DNA of 64,000 nt from CADEDH01 sp039201605. Its GTDB lineage: Bacteria; Actinomycetota; Acidimicrobiia; Acidimicrobiales; SZUA-35. Below, one piece after another: positions 43,669 through 52,008 of the stretch. Every line of letters begins with the position of its first letter. Position 1 is the stretch's first letter. The position numbers were made by a program, and so were the translations under genes. The stretch spans positions 48,989-112,988 of the forward strand of contig JBCCRO010000016.1 of NCBI GenBank assembly GCA_039201605.1, given 5' to 3'. Below the pieces are notes generated by a model. It saw only the letters and a program-made list of their open reading frames with translations, made no database searches and was not told the origin of the DNA.

Positions 43669-45006
43669 CTACTTGAGGAACCCGTCGTAGTTGCGGGCCA
43701 TGAGCTGGCTGTTGATCTGTTTCATCGTCTCGAGCGACACACCGACGGCGATCAGGATCGAGATACCGGAGAAGCCGACCAGGCTGGCGGCGTCGTTGCT
43801 GCCCGATCCGAGCAGGCGGGCCAGAGCGGCGGACGGGATCAGGGCCACCAGGGCCAGGAACATGGCACCGGGGAACGTGATCCGGTTCAGCGTCCTGGCC
43901 AGGAAGCGCTCGGTCTGGGGACCGGGCCGGATGCCGGGGATGAAGCCGCCGGACTTGCGCAGCTCATCGGCCCGACGAATCGGATCGAAGGCGATGGCGT
44001 TGTAGAAGTAGCAGAAGCCGACGATCAGCGAACCGAAGATCAGGATGTAGCCCAGGTTGTCCGGCTGGAACAGGTTGTTCTGGATGAACCCGCGCACGTC
44101 GTCGCCCCCGCTGTCCTGGGCGGCGTTGGTCGGCAGCACGTTGGCGATGAGCGACGGCAGCTGCAACAGCGAGCTGGCGAAGATCACGGGGATGACGCCG
44201 GCCTGGTTGACCTTGAGCGGGATGTAGGTGTTGTTGCCGCCGTACTGGCGACGACCGACGACCCGCTTGGCGAAGTTGACCGGGATCCGACGCTGCCCCT
44301 GCTCGACGAACACGATCCCGGCGGTGAGGATGGCGAGCAGCACGAGGCCGACGGCCAGCCAGATCCAGTTCCGCTGGTTCACGATGCGGATACCGAGGGC
44401 GGGGAGGCCGGCCACGACCGAGGCGAAGATCAGCATCGACATGCCGTTGCCGATGCCCTTCTGGGTCACCAGCTCGCCCATCCACATCACGATGGCGGTA
44501 CCGACCGTCATACAGCTGATGGCCAGGATCATCCGACCCGGGCTCGAATCGGGGAACAGGCCGACGTCGACCCCGAAGAACGCCTCGGGGTTACGCCCGA
44601 CCAGGAACACGATGCCCGTGCTCTGCACCAGGGCGAGCAGGATCGTGATGTAGCGGGTCCACTGCGTGATCTTGCGCTGACCCACCGCACCCTGCGACTG
44701 CCACTCCTCCAGCTTGGGGACGGCCACGGTCAGGATCTGAATGATGATCGAGGCCGTGATGTAGGGCAGGATGCCGAGAGAGAACAGCGACAGCGAGGCC
44801 AGGCCACCGCCGGTGAACACGTTCAGGTAGCCGAAGATGCCACCGCTGGTCTCGTCGGCCTGGGCCCGCAGCGCCTCGATGGCGTCGAGGCTCACCCCGG
44901 GGGCCGGGATCTGCACGCCGAGGCGGTACAGGGCCAGGATGAACAGCGTGAACAGGATCTTGTTCCGCAGTTCGGGTGTCTGAAGGATGTTCCGCAGCGT
45001 TGACAT
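43669..45006 (-). CDS. secY: Protein translocase subunit SecY
   Basis: A 445-aa protein with ten membrane segments (first LFTLFILALYRLGVQIPAPG; the plug region and segment 2 follow at LGILPYITASIIIQIL). TPxxxRRADELRKSGGFIPGIRPG is the conserved cytoplasmic loop. It forms the SecYEG channel. Between rplO and adk, standard for the spc operon. Confidence 0.98.
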   Translation of the reverse strand: MSTLRNILQTPELRNKILFTLFILALYRLGVQIPAPGVSLDAIEALRAQADETSGGIFGYLNVFTGGGLASLSLFSLGILPYITASIIIQILTVAVPKLEEWQSQGAVGQRKITQWTRYITILLALVQSTGIVFLVGRNPEAFFGVDVGLFPDSSPGRMILAISCMTVGTAIVMWMGELVTQKGIGNGMSMLIFASVVAGLPALGIRIVNQRNWIWLAVGLVLLAILTAGIVFVEQGQRRIPVNFAKRVVGRRQYGGNNTYIPLKVNQAGVIPVIFASSLLQLPSLIANVLPTNAAQDSGGDDVRGFIQNNLFQPDNLGYILIFGSLIVGFCYFYNAIAFDPIRRADELRKSGGFIPGIRPGPQTERFLARTLNRITFPGAMFLALVALIPSAALARLLGSGSNDAASLVGFSGISILIAVGVSLETMKQINSQLMARNYDGFLK

Positions 45007-45026
45007 GGGTTACTCCTGCGCTGCCC

Positions 45027-45512
45027 TCAGCGGTTGGTGAGAGCGTTGCCCTGGGCGGCCGGGCGAACCTTGAAGGGAAGGGGCAGCTTCTCCACTGAAC
45101 CACCTGCAGCAGTGATCGCGGCTTCAGCACTCTTGGAAAAGGCGTGGGCCTTCACGTTGACAGGCTCGGAGATCTCGCCCCGGCCGAGCACCTTGACCAA
45201 CGAGCCCTTGCCGATGAGGCCCTTGTCCAACAGCGCTTCGGGGGTCACCTCGGTCAGACCGGATTCGACGATCGTGTCGAGGTTGATGGCCTGGTAGTCG
45301 ACCCGGAACGGGTTGTTGAACCCGCGCAGTTTGGGGAGACGCTGCTGCAGCGGCAGCTGGCCACCCTCGAAACCGATCGGGATCGTGTTGCGGGCCTTCT
45401 GACCCTTGGTGCCGCGGCCTGCGGTCTTGCCGCCCTTGCCCGCGATACCGCGGCCGACCCGCTTGCGCCGCTTCCGAGAACCCTCGGCCGGCTTCAGATC
45501 GTGAACTTTCAT
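45027..45512 (-). CDS. rplO: 50S ribosomal protein L15
   Basis: A 161-aa protein: MKVHDLKPAEGSRKRRKRVG, then GIAGKGGKTAGRGTKGQKAR and GFEGGQLPLQQRLPKLRGF. About 15 residues longer than E. coli L15 at the C-terminus, common in actinobacteria. Confidence 0.97.
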   Translation of the reverse strand: MKVHDLKPAEGSRKRRKRVGRGIAGKGGKTAGRGTKGQKARNTIPIGFEGGQLPLQQRLPKLRGFNNPFRVDYQAINLDTIVESGLTEVTPEALLDKGLIGKGSLVKVLGRGEISEPVNVKAHAFSKSAEAAITAAGGSVEKLPLPFKVRPAAQGNALTNR

Positions 45513-45530
45513 GAGATTCCTCCATGCGAT

Positions 45531-45577
45531 GTTTCGGCCTCAGGCCGAAACTCGGGGTGATGGGCGCCGCCCATCAC
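45531..45577. repeat. Twin palindromes, rpmD-rplO spacer
   Basis: GTTTCGGCCT-C-AGGCCGAAAC (45531-45551, 10-bp arms) and GTGATGGGC-GCC-GCCCATCAC (45557-45577, 9-bp stem, 3-nt loop). The second covers the rpmD stop codon. The first shares the TTTCGGC core with three other ribosomal spacers. Confidence 0.8.
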
Positions 45578-45762
45578 ACGTCTTCCGCTGGTTCGACCGC
45601 CACCAGGTGCGGAACCCGGGCGATCATGCCGCGAATTTCCGGACGGTCGGGCAGGACGTTCGACTTCCCGATGCGCCCCAGGCCGAGGGCCCGGAGCGAG
45701 CCCCGCTGCTTCGGCTTGGAGCCGATGGCGGAGCGGACCTGCGTCACCTTGATCTCACTCAT
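45574..45762 (-). CDS. rpmD: 50S ribosomal protein L30
   Basis: A 62-aa protein, standard length: MSEIKVTQVRSAIGSKPKQR then SLRALGLGRIGKSNVLPD. Its ATG overlaps the rpsE stop (ATGA). Its stop lies inside a palindrome. Confidence 0.96.
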   Translation of the reverse strand: MSEIKVTQVRSAIGSKPKQRGSLRALGLGRIGKSNVLPDRPEIRGMIARVPHLVAVEPAEDV

Positions 45763-46325
45763 GAGGTGGCCTCGGCCTTGGCCCCACGCTGACGCTCGTT
45801 GTAGGCGTCGAGCATGCCCTTGGGGGTGAACTCGCTGGCATCGAGGCCGCGAAGGCGGGCGACCTCGTCGGGCCGCTTGAGACTCTGCAGCGCGTTGATG
45901 GTGGCCCGGGCCACGTTGATCTGGTTGGCCGAGCCCAGCGACTTGCACAGCACGTCGGTGATGCCGGCCTCCTCGAGGATGGCGCGGGCGGCACCACCGG
46001 CGATCACACCGGTACCGGGGGCGGCGGGCTTGAGCAGCACCCGACCCGCACCCTGGGTCCCGATGATCGGGTGGGTGATGGTGCCGGCGGCCATGGGCAC
46101 GTCGAACATCAGGCGGCGGGCCTCTTCGGTCCCCTTCTGGATGGCGAGAGGGACCTCCTTGGCCTTGCCGTACCCGAGGCCCACCTTGCCGTTGCCGTCG
46201 CCGAGGACGACGAGAGCGGTGAAGGCGAAGCGGCGGCCACCCTTGACCACCTTGGCCACGCGGTTGATGGTGATGACTCGTGATTCGCGGCCATCACCGC
46301 GATCGTTGTTGCGATCGTTGGCCAT
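45759..46325 (-). CDS. rpsE: 30S ribosomal protein S5
   Basis: A 188-aa protein with the dsRBD-like N-domain (ITINRVAKVVKGGRRFAFTA then GDGNGKVGLGYGKAKEVPLA) and C-domain (TGVIAGGAARAILEEAGI). The start MANDRNNDRG is supported by spacing of one base to rplR. Involved in decoding fidelity. Confidence 0.97.
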   Translation of the reverse strand: MANDRNNDRGDGRESRVITINRVAKVVKGGRRFAFTALVVLGDGNGKVGLGYGKAKEVPLAIQKGTEEARRLMFDVPMAAGTITHPIIGTQGAGRVLLKPAAPGTGVIAGGAARAILEEAGITDVLCKSLGSANQINVARATINALQSLKRPDEVARLRGLDASEFTPKGMLDAYNERQRGAKAEATS

Positions 46326-46326
46326 G

Positions 46327-46695
46327 TCAGAACTCCAGTCCGGCCGAGCGAGCGGCGTCGGCCAGTGCGGCCACACGCCCGTGATAACGATTGCCGCCAC
46401 GGTCGAAGACCACGGCGCTGACACCGGCCGACGTGGCCCGGTCGCCGATCAGCGAACCGACCTTGGTGGCGGCGTCGACACCGCTGGTCGAACCGGCCGA
46501 GCGAACATCGGACTCATACGACGACGCTGAGACCAGAGTGTGACCCTTGGTGTCGTCGATGACCTGCACGCTGATGTGCTTGTTCGATCGGAACACGGCC
46601 AGACGCGGCCGCTCGGTGGTGCCGATGACCTTCTTGCGGACCCGGCGCTGACGGCGGGCCCGAGCGGCGTGCTGCGGGTTGGTCTTGGAAGCCAT
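46327..46695 (-). CDS. rplR: 50S ribosomal protein L18
   Basis: A 122-aa protein (RRQRRVRKKVIGTTERPRLA, then FRSNKHISVQVIDDTKGHTL, ending YHGRVAALADAARSAGLEF). It binds 5S rRNA. ATG at 46695 overlaps the rplF stop by one base; a GTG one codon earlier is also possible. Confidence 0.96.
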   Translation of the reverse strand: MASKTNPQHAARARRQRRVRKKVIGTTERPRLAVFRSNKHISVQVIDDTKGHTLVSASSYESDVRSAGSTSGVDAATKVGSLIGDRATSAGVSAVVFDRGGNRYHGRVAALADAARSAGLEF

Positions 46696-47234
46696 CACTT
46701 CCCTGCCTTTCCGGCCTTGCGCATCACCCGTTCCCCGGCATACCGGACACCCTTGCCCTTGTAGGGCTCGGGCTTGCGGTAAGCGCGGATCTCGGCGGCG
46801 ACCTGGCCGACGACCTGCTTGTCGATACCCACGACGCCGATCTTGGTCGGCTCCGGCACGTCGAAGGTCACCCCGTCGGGGGCCTCCACCGTGACCGGGT
46901 GGGAGAAGCCCAAGGCGAGTTCGAGCTTGCCCGGGCCTTTGGCGTTGGCCCGATAGCCGACGCCGATGATCTCGAGGTCCTTGCGGAAGCCCTCGCTGAC
47001 CCCGATGACCATGTTGTTGATCAGCGACCGGGTCAGGCCGTGAAGGGCCTTCGCCTGCCGCTCGTCGTTGGCCCGGGTCACCTCGAGGGTGCCGTCCTCG
47101 ACGCTGACCGAGATGGCCTCGGGAATGGTGTGGGTCAGGGTGCCCTTGGCGCCCTTGATCGTGAGTTCGGAGCCGGCGACGTCGATATCGACGCCGGACG
47201 GCACGCTGATGGGGCTGTTGCCGATACGGGACAC
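46695..47234 (-). CDS. rplF: 50S ribosomal protein L6
   Basis: A 179-aa protein, standard length: MSRIGNSPISVPSGVDIDVA, then GLTRSLINNMVIGVSEGF, and GYRKPEPYKGKGVRY-type C-terminal motif (AYRKPEPYKGKGVRYAGE). Located near the factor-binding site. Confidence 0.98.
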   Translation of the reverse strand: MSRIGNSPISVPSGVDIDVAGSELTIKGAKGTLTHTIPEAISVSVEDGTLEVTRANDERQAKALHGLTRSLINNMVIGVSEGFRKDLEIIGVGYRANAKGPGKLELALGFSHPVTVEAPDGVTFDVPEPTKIGVVGIDKQVVGQVAAEIRAYRKPEPYKGKGVRYAGERVMRKAGKAGK

Positions 47235-47242
47235 GGGGCCTC

Positions 47243-47647
47243 CTACCAGACGTAGCAGAGGACCTCGCCGCCGATGCGGTCCTTGCGGGCCGCTCGGTCG
47301 GTCACGAGACCTTTGCTGGTCGAGAGCACGGCGACACCGAGGCCGCCCAGTACTCGGGGAATCTGATCGCTCTTGGTGTACACCCGCAGGCCAGGCTTGG
47401 AGACCCGCTTGATGCCACTGATCACCCGCTCGCGCTCGGGCGAGTACTTCATGTTGATCGTGAGCGTGGCGCCGGGGCCGCTGCTGTTCTCCGCGGTGGA
47501 GAACTCACCGATGTAGCCCTCGCGGTGGAGGACGTCGGCCAGCGCGACCTTGAGCTTTGACGACGGCATGGAGACCTCATCGTGCATCGCCGTGTTGGCG
47601 TTGCGAATGCGGGTCAGCATGTCGGCAATGGGATCGGTCATCGACAT
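47243..47647 (-). CDS. rpsH: 30S ribosomal protein S8
   Basis: A 134-aa protein: MSMTDPIADMLTRIRNANTA, ending with TDRAARKDRIGGEVLCYVW. Binds 16S helix 21 and, in other bacteria, autoregulates the spc operon. A second in-frame ATG two codons later is the only start ambiguity. Confidence 0.97.
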   Translation of the reverse strand: MSMTDPIADMLTRIRNANTAMHDEVSMPSSKLKVALADVLHREGYIGEFSTAENSSGPGATLTINMKYSPERERVISGIKRVSKPGLRVYTKSDQIPRVLGGLGVAVLSTSKGLVTDRAARKDRIGGEVLCYVW

Positions 47648-47664
47648 TGTTCATGCACCTCCAC

Positions 47665-47850
47665 TCACCAGCTGGCCTTGGTCACGCCCGGGATCTCGCC
47701 GGCGTGGGCCATCTCCCTGAAGCAGACACGGCAGAGACCGAAGCGACGGTAGACGGCGCGCGGCCGACCGCACTTCACGCAGCGCGTGTAGCCCCGGACC
47801 TTGTACTTGGGCGTCTGCTGCTGCTTGATAATGAGTGCCTTCTTGGCCAT
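47665..47850 (-). CDS. rpsN: 30S ribosomal protein S14, zinc (type Z) form
   Basis: A 61-aa protein with the zinc ribbon CVKC...CRVC (YTRCVKCGRPRAVYRRFGLC then RVCFREMAHAGEIPGVTKAS). This short form needs zinc; a zinc-free paralogue, if any, is elsewhere. ATG overlaps the rplE stop by one base. Confidence 0.97.
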   Translation of the reverse strand: MAKKALIIKQQQTPKYKVRGYTRCVKCGRPRAVYRRFGLCRVCFREMAHAGEIPGVTKASW

Positions 47851-48422
47851 TACTGGGCCTGCCCTTCGCGCCGGAACGGAAAACTGAACGCATCCAGAAG
47901 GGCTCGGCCCTCGGCGTTGTTGGTTGCGGTTGTGACGATCGTGATGTCCATGCCCCGGGGCTGGTCGACGGTGTCGTAGTCGATCTCCGGGAACATCAGC
48001 TGCTCGGACAGGCCGAACGTGTAGTTGCCGCGGCCGTCGAACGAGCGGGGGTTGAGACCTCGGAAGTCACGGATCCGAGGAATGGCGAGCGTGACCAGAC
48101 GGTCGAAGAACTCCCACATCCGGTCACCGCGCAGGGTCACCTTGCAGCCGATCGAGTTGCCCTGGCGCAGCTTGAAGCTGGCGAGCGACTTCTTGGCCTT
48201 GGTCACCACCGGCTTCTGCCCGGCGATGATGGTGAGGTCGGTGATGGCCGACTCGAGGTTCTTGGAATTGACGATGGCCTCGCCCACGCCCATGTTGATG
48301 ACGATCTTCTCCAGGCGGGGGACCTGCATCACGTTGGGCAGTTCGAGGTCGGTCTTGAGCTTGTCGCGGACCTCGTTCTGGTAGGTGGCCTTGAGTCGCG
48401 GCATCGTGAGGGTCTCGCTCAT
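47850..48422 (-). CDS. rplE: 50S ribosomal protein L5
   Basis: A 190-aa protein: LELPNVMQVPRLEKIVINMG then GQKPVVTKAKKSLASFKLRQ and GNYTFGLSEQLMFPEIDYD. Binds 5S rRNA and contacts S13. ATG overlaps rplX stop by 4 nt. Confidence 0.97.
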   Translation of the reverse strand: MSETLTMPRLKATYQNEVRDKLKTDLELPNVMQVPRLEKIVINMGVGEAIVNSKNLESAITDLTIIAGQKPVVTKAKKSLASFKLRQGNSIGCKVTLRGDRMWEFFDRLVTLAIPRIRDFRGLNPRSFDGRGNYTFGLSEQLMFPEIDYDTVDQPRGMDITIVTTATNNAEGRALLDAFSFPFRREGQAQ

Positions 48423-48742
48423 GAGTCACTCTCCTCCGGGATCTCGACGCCCGTGCGCTTGCACACCCGGACCTTGGTGTCGCCGTCGACCTTGTAGCCG
48501 ACGCGGGTCGGCTTGCCGTCGGAGGGCGACAGCACGGCCACGTTGGAGGCGTCCATCGGCATGTCCTTGTCGACGATGCCGCCGGGCTCCTCCTGCGAAC
48601 GCGCCTTGGTGTGGCGCTTTGCGGTGTTGATGCCTTCGACGATCACCTTGCCGGTGGCGGGGAAGGCGGCCGAGACGGTGCCCTCCTTGCCCCGGTCCTT
48701 GCCCGCGAGCACGCGAACCTGATCACCCTTGCGGATCTTCAT
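48419..48742 (-). CDS. rplX: 50S ribosomal protein L24
   Basis: A 107-aa KOW protein: MKIRKGDQVRVLAGKDRGKE (KOW motif), then EGINTAKRHTKAR and GGIVDKDMPMDASNVAV. Assembly initiator at the peptide exit. One base from rplN. Confidence 0.97.
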   Translation of the reverse strand: MKIRKGDQVRVLAGKDRGKEGTVSAAFPATGKVIVEGINTAKRHTKARSQEEPGGIVDKDMPMDASNVAVLSPSDGKPTRVGYKVDGDTKVRVCKRTGVEIPEESDS

Positions 48743-48743
48743 C

Positions 48744-49112
48744 TCAGATCACCTCGGGGGCTAGGGAGACGATGCGCATGAAGCGCTTGTCCCGCAGTTC
48801 ACGACCGACGGGGCCGAAGATGCGGGTGCCACGCGGCTGCTTCTGCTCGTTGATGAGCACAGCGGCGTTCTCGTCGAAACGGATGTACGAGCCGTCGGGA
48901 CGACGACGCTCCTTCTTGGTCCGGACGACGACGCACTTGACGACGTCGCCCTTCTTGACCTGAGCGCCGGGGATGGCGTCCTTGACGGTGGCGACGAAGA
49001 TGTCGCCGATGCCGGCGTAGCGCCGGCGGGAACCGCCGAGCACCTTGATGCACAGCACTTCCTTGGCTCCGGAGTTGTCGGCGACCCGGAGGCGCGATTC
49101 CTGCTGGATCAT
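48744..49112 (-). CDS. rplN: 50S ribosomal protein L14
   Basis: A 122-aa protein, the usual length: MIQQESRLRVADNSGAKEVL, then GDVVKCVVVRTKKERRRPDG and GPVGRELRDKRFMRIVSLAP. It forms a bridge to 16S rRNA. ATG overlaps rpsQ stop by 4 nt. Confidence 0.98.
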   Translation of the reverse strand: MIQQESRLRVADNSGAKEVLCIKVLGGSRRRYAGIGDIFVATVKDAIPGAQVKKGDVVKCVVVRTKKERRRPDGSYIRFDENAAVLINEQKQPRGTRIFGPVGRELRDKRFMRIVSLAPEVI

Positions 49113-49381
49113 CGGGCCCGCTCCAGCACCTCGAGGAGCCGCCAGCGCTTCTTGGCCGACAGCGGACGGGTCTCGACGATGCGCACCCGATCGCCCTCGT
49201 TGAGGGTGTTCTCCTCGTCGTGGGCGTAGTACTTGGTGCGGCGCTGAACCGTCTTGTTGTACTGCGGGTGGCGGGAGCGGTCGGTCACTTCGACCACCGC
49301 GGTCTTGTCCATCTTGGTGGACACGACCATGCCGTCCCGGGTCTTGCGCCGCATGGAGCGCGGTGTGGTCTCAGCAGGCAT
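49109..49381 (-). CDS. rpsQ: 30S ribosomal protein S17
   Basis: A 90-aa OB-fold protein: RKTRDGMVVSTKMDKTAVVE then RRTKYYAHDEENTLNEGDRV and ETRPLSAKKRWRLLEVLER. Overlaps rpmC by one base (TGATG). Confidence 0.97.
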   Translation of the reverse strand: MPAETTPRSMRRKTRDGMVVSTKMDKTAVVEVTDRSRHPQYNKTVQRRTKYYAHDEENTLNEGDRVRIVETRPLSAKKRWRLLEVLERAR

Positions 49382-49602
49382 CAGGACGCTCCTTCTGCAG
49401 TGGCCGACTCGGCGGCCTCGATCTCACGGGCCCGGATCTCGGTGTTGAACCGGGCGACGTCCTTCTTGACCTGCCCGATCCGGGCGGTGTTCTCCAGCTG
49501 GCCGGTGGCGAGCTGGAAGCGAAGGTTGAACAGTTCCCGCTTGGCGTCGGCCAGGCCGTTGATCAGCGAGGCCAGCGTGGCGTCGGTGATGTTGTCAGGC
49601 AT
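49381..49602 (-). CDS. rpmC: 50S ribosomal protein L29
   Basis: A 73-aa two-helix protein: LINGLADAKRELFNLRFQLA then TGQLENTARIGQVKKDVARF. It lies at the exit tunnel rim. It begins with MPDNITDATL rather than the usual MxxxELR start, and its ATG overlaps the rplP stop by 8 nt. Confidence 0.95.
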   Translation of the reverse strand: MPDNITDATLASLINGLADAKRELFNLRFQLATGQLENTARIGQVKKDVARFNTEIRAREIEAAESATAEGAS

Positions 49603-50017
49603 CGAAACCCTCCACACGGGTGATGACCCGGGCCTTGACCGGGAGCTTCTGGATCGCTCGGGCCATGGCCTGGCGGGCGATGGTCTCGTCGGGGTACGAC
49701 AGCTCGAACACCACACGGCCGGGCTTGACCACGGCCACCCAGTGCTCGGGGTTGCCCTTGCCCGACCCCATGCGGGTCTCGGCCGGCTTGGCCGTGACGG
49801 GCTTGTCGGGGAAGACGTTGATCCACACCTTGCCGCCACGGCGGACGTGGCGGGTCATGGCGATACGGGCGGCCTCGATCTGGCGGGAGGTGATCCACCC
49901 GGGCTCCAGAACCTGGATGCCGTAATCGCCGTAGGCGACGGTGGTGGCGCCCTTGGCGTTACCGGTGGTCCGACCGCGGTGCGTCTTGCGGTGCTTGACC
50001 TTCCTTGGCATGAGCAT
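49595..50017 (-). CDS. rplP: 50S ribosomal protein L16
   Basis: A 140-aa protein: MLMPRKVKHRKTHRGRTTGN, then GWITSRQIEAARIAMTRHVR and GSGKGNPEHWVAVVKPGRVV. The ATG at 50017 gives the family's MLxPRKVKHRK start with a GAGGTG site upstream. The preceding 104-nt spacer to rpsC holds two palindromes, an unusual gap for this operon. Confidence 0.97.
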   Translation of the reverse strand: MLMPRKVKHRKTHRGRTTGNAKGATTVAYGDYGIQVLEPGWITSRQIEAARIAMTRHVRRGGKVWINVFPDKPVTAKPAETRMGSGKGNPEHWVAVVKPGRVVFELSYPDETIARQAMARAIQKLPVKARVITRVEGFDA

Positions 50018-50071
50018 GATTACTTCACCTCGACCTTCGTGGCCCACAGGGCCGTCGTCTGCCGCAGGGAG

Positions 50072-50119
50072 CTTTCGGCCGACGGCCGAAAGTCCAGGCG
50101 ACGTGCTCCGTCACGTCGC
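50072..50119. repeat. Twin palindromes, rplP-rpsC spacer
   Basis: CTTTCGGCC-GAC-GGCCGAAAG (50072-50092, 9-bp stem, 3-nt loop) followed 5 nt later by GCGACGTG-CTCCGT-CACGTCGC (50098-50119, 8-bp stem, 6-nt loop). The second ends 2 nt before the rpsC stop codon. Same first-hairpin core as the rpmD-rplO pair. Confidence 0.8.
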
Positions 50120-50121
50120 AC

Positions 50122-51039
50122 TCAGTCACCGTCCCCGGGACGGAAGTTGGTGGGCTCCGACTTGTCCTTGAGGGTGGCCTCGATGGCCTCTTCCTCGGCC
50201 AGAAGCCGCTCGAACTCGGGATCGGCCTCCTTCACCAGCGGAGCCGGTTCATCGGCCGGGGGCGCCTCGGCCGGAGCGGCCGGAGCGGGGGCGGGGGCCT
50301 TGGGCCGGCGGGAGGAGGACACCACGGTCTTGGGGGCCTCGGCGGCACCGGCGGCCTCGCCGACGGCCATCGCCGCCTCGCGGGTGGCCTTGTCGGTGCT
50401 GGCCTTGTACGGGAGGATGTCGCCCTTGTACAGCCACACCTTCACCCCGATGCGGCCGTACGTGGTGTGAGCCTCGCGCAGGCCGTAGTCGATGTCGGCC
50501 CGCAGTGTGTGCAGCGGCACCCGACCCTCGCGGTACCACTCGGTCCGGCCCATCTCGGCGCCACCGAGGCGGCCCGACGACTGGATCCGGATGCCCTTGG
50601 CCCCGGCCTTCATGGCGTTCTGCATGGCCCGCTTCATCGCACGGCGGAAGGCCATACGACCGGCGAGCTGATCGGCGACACCCTGGGCGATCAGGGCGGC
50701 GTCGAGCTCAGGCTGCTTGATCTCGACGATGTTGAGCTTGACCTTGGGGTTGCCGGTCAGCTTGGTCAGGCCCTGGCGGAGGCGGTCGGCCTCCGAGCCC
50801 TTACGACCGATCACGATGCCCGGGCGGGCGGTGTGCACGTCGATCTGCAGCTTGTCGCGCGTCCGCTCGACCTCGACCCGGCTGATGGCGGCGTTCGGCA
50901 GCTCGGTCAGCAGGTACTCGCGGATCTTGTGATCCTCGAGCAGGTAGTCGCGGTACTCCTGGCGGTCGGCGATCCAGCGGGACTTCCAGTCGGTGGTGAC
51001 ACCGAGGCGGAAGCCGTACGGGTGGATTTTCTGACCCAT
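50122..51039 (-). CDS. rpsC: 30S ribosomal protein S3 with long C-terminal extension
   Basis: A 305-aa protein. Residues 1-213 are normal S3: MGQKIHPYGFRLGVTTDWKS, the KH motif ARPGIVIGRKGSEADRLRQ, and the end KVWLYKGDILPYK. About 90 further residues follow: first Ala/Pro-rich (RRPKAPAPAPAAPAEAPPAD), then a charged acidic helix (EFERLLAEEEAIEATLKDK). S3 is at the mRNA entry, so the tail would lie on the solvent side. Confidence 0.96.
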   Translation of the reverse strand: MGQKIHPYGFRLGVTTDWKSRWIADRQEYRDYLLEDHKIREYLLTELPNAAISRVEVERTRDKLQIDVHTARPGIVIGRKGSEADRLRQGLTKLTGNPKVKLNIVEIKQPELDAALIAQGVADQLAGRMAFRRAMKRAMQNAMKAGAKGIRIQSSGRLGGAEMGRTEWYREGRVPLHTLRADIDYGLREAHTTYGRIGVKVWLYKGDILPYKASTDKATREAAMAVGEAAGAAEAPKTVVSSSRRPKAPAPAPAAPAEAPPADEPAPLVKEADPEFERLLAEEEAIEATLKDKSEPTNFRPGDGD

Positions 51040-51728
51040 TACTTGGTCTCCTCATCGGCAGTGTCATCGCCTTCGAGGAAGGCGTCCTCGGCGGCTTCAT
51101 CGGCCTCTGACGAGGCCTCCTCGCCCGAGGTCTCGGCCTCGGCCGAAGCGTCGGCGGTGTCGGTGGTTGCGTCGTCGACCGTGTCGTCCACGGCGTCCTC
51201 GACGACGTCGTCCTCGACCTCGTCGGCGGGGGCGGGAGCGCCCTCGTCCTTGGCCTTCGACCTGGCCACACGGCGAGCACGGTCGGCGGCGGCGTCACGG
51301 TTGCCGGCGGCGGCCTGGCTCTCGCCCCGGGCCTCGGCGGCCTGGCGCTGGGCGTCGAGCTCGTCGTCGCTGTAGCGGCTGACGATCACGGTGATGTGGC
51401 ACGTCTGCTTGTGGATCCGACCGGCGCGGCCCCGGGCCCGAGGGCGGAACCGCTTGAGGGTGGGGCCCTCGTCGGCGTAGCAGGCCGAGATGTAGAGCTC
51501 CTCGGCCGGGATCTCGTCGTTGTGGGCGGCGTTGGCCACGGCCGACAGCAGGCACTTGCCGATGGTGTCGGCGGCGAGCCGCTCGCTGAACTCGAGGATC
51601 TCGTTGGCCTGGACGACCGACTTGTTGCGGATCAGGTCGAGCACGATCCGGGCCTTGGACGCCGACATCCGCACGTAGCGGACCTGGGCCCGGGTGCCGG
51701 GCCGCTCGTTGGTCTTGACTCCCGGCAT
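51039..51728 (-). CDS. rplV: 50S ribosomal protein L22 with acidic C-terminal extension
   Basis: A 229-aa protein, twice the usual length. Residues 1-118 are L22 (VRYVRMSASKARIVLDLIRN, then RFRPRARGRAGRIHKQTCHI). After a short basic helix, ~85 residues are dominated by Asp, Glu, Ala and Thr (DDVVEDAVDDTVDDATTDTA). The core reaches into the exit tunnel and its C-terminus faces outward near the tunnel rim, so an acidic brush there is plausible. Its stop overlaps the rpsC start by one base. Confidence 0.96.
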   Translation of the reverse strand: MPGVKTNERPGTRAQVRYVRMSASKARIVLDLIRNKSVVQANEILEFSERLAADTIGKCLLSAVANAAHNDEIPAEELYISACYADEGPTLKRFRPRARGRAGRIHKQTCHITVIVSRYSDDELDAQRQAAEARGESQAAAGNRDAAADRARRVARSKAKDEGAPAPADEVEDDVVEDAVDDTVDDATTDTADASAEAETSGEEASSEADEAAEDAFLEGDDTADEETK

Positions 51729-52006
51729 CAGCGACGCCCCGATCGTTCCTGGCCGGCGTGGAACTTGAAGGTCCGCGTCGGCGAGAACTCTCCGAGCTTG
51801 TGACCGACCATCGACTCGGTGATGTACACCGGCACGTGCTTACGACCGTCGTGGACGGCAATGGTGTGGCCCACCATGTCGGGGATGATGGTGGAACGAC
51901 GGGACCAGGTCTTGATGACCCGCTTGTCGTTCTTCTCGTTGAGCTCGTCGACCTTCCTCAACAGGTGGTCGTCGACGAACGGCCCCTTCTTCAGACTTCT
52001 CGGCAT
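51728..52006 (-). CDS. rpsS: 30S ribosomal protein S19
   Basis: A 92-aa protein: MPRSLKKGPFVDDHLLRKVD then IKTWSRRSTIIPDMVGHTIA and VGHKLGEFSPTRTFKFHAG. Part of the 30S head with S13. Overlaps rplV by one base. Confidence 0.98.
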   Translation of the reverse strand: MPRSLKKGPFVDDHLLRKVDELNEKNDKRVIKTWSRRSTIIPDMVGHTIAVHDGRKHVPVYITESMVGHKLGEFSPTRTFKFHAGQERSGRR

Positions 52007-52008
52007 GA

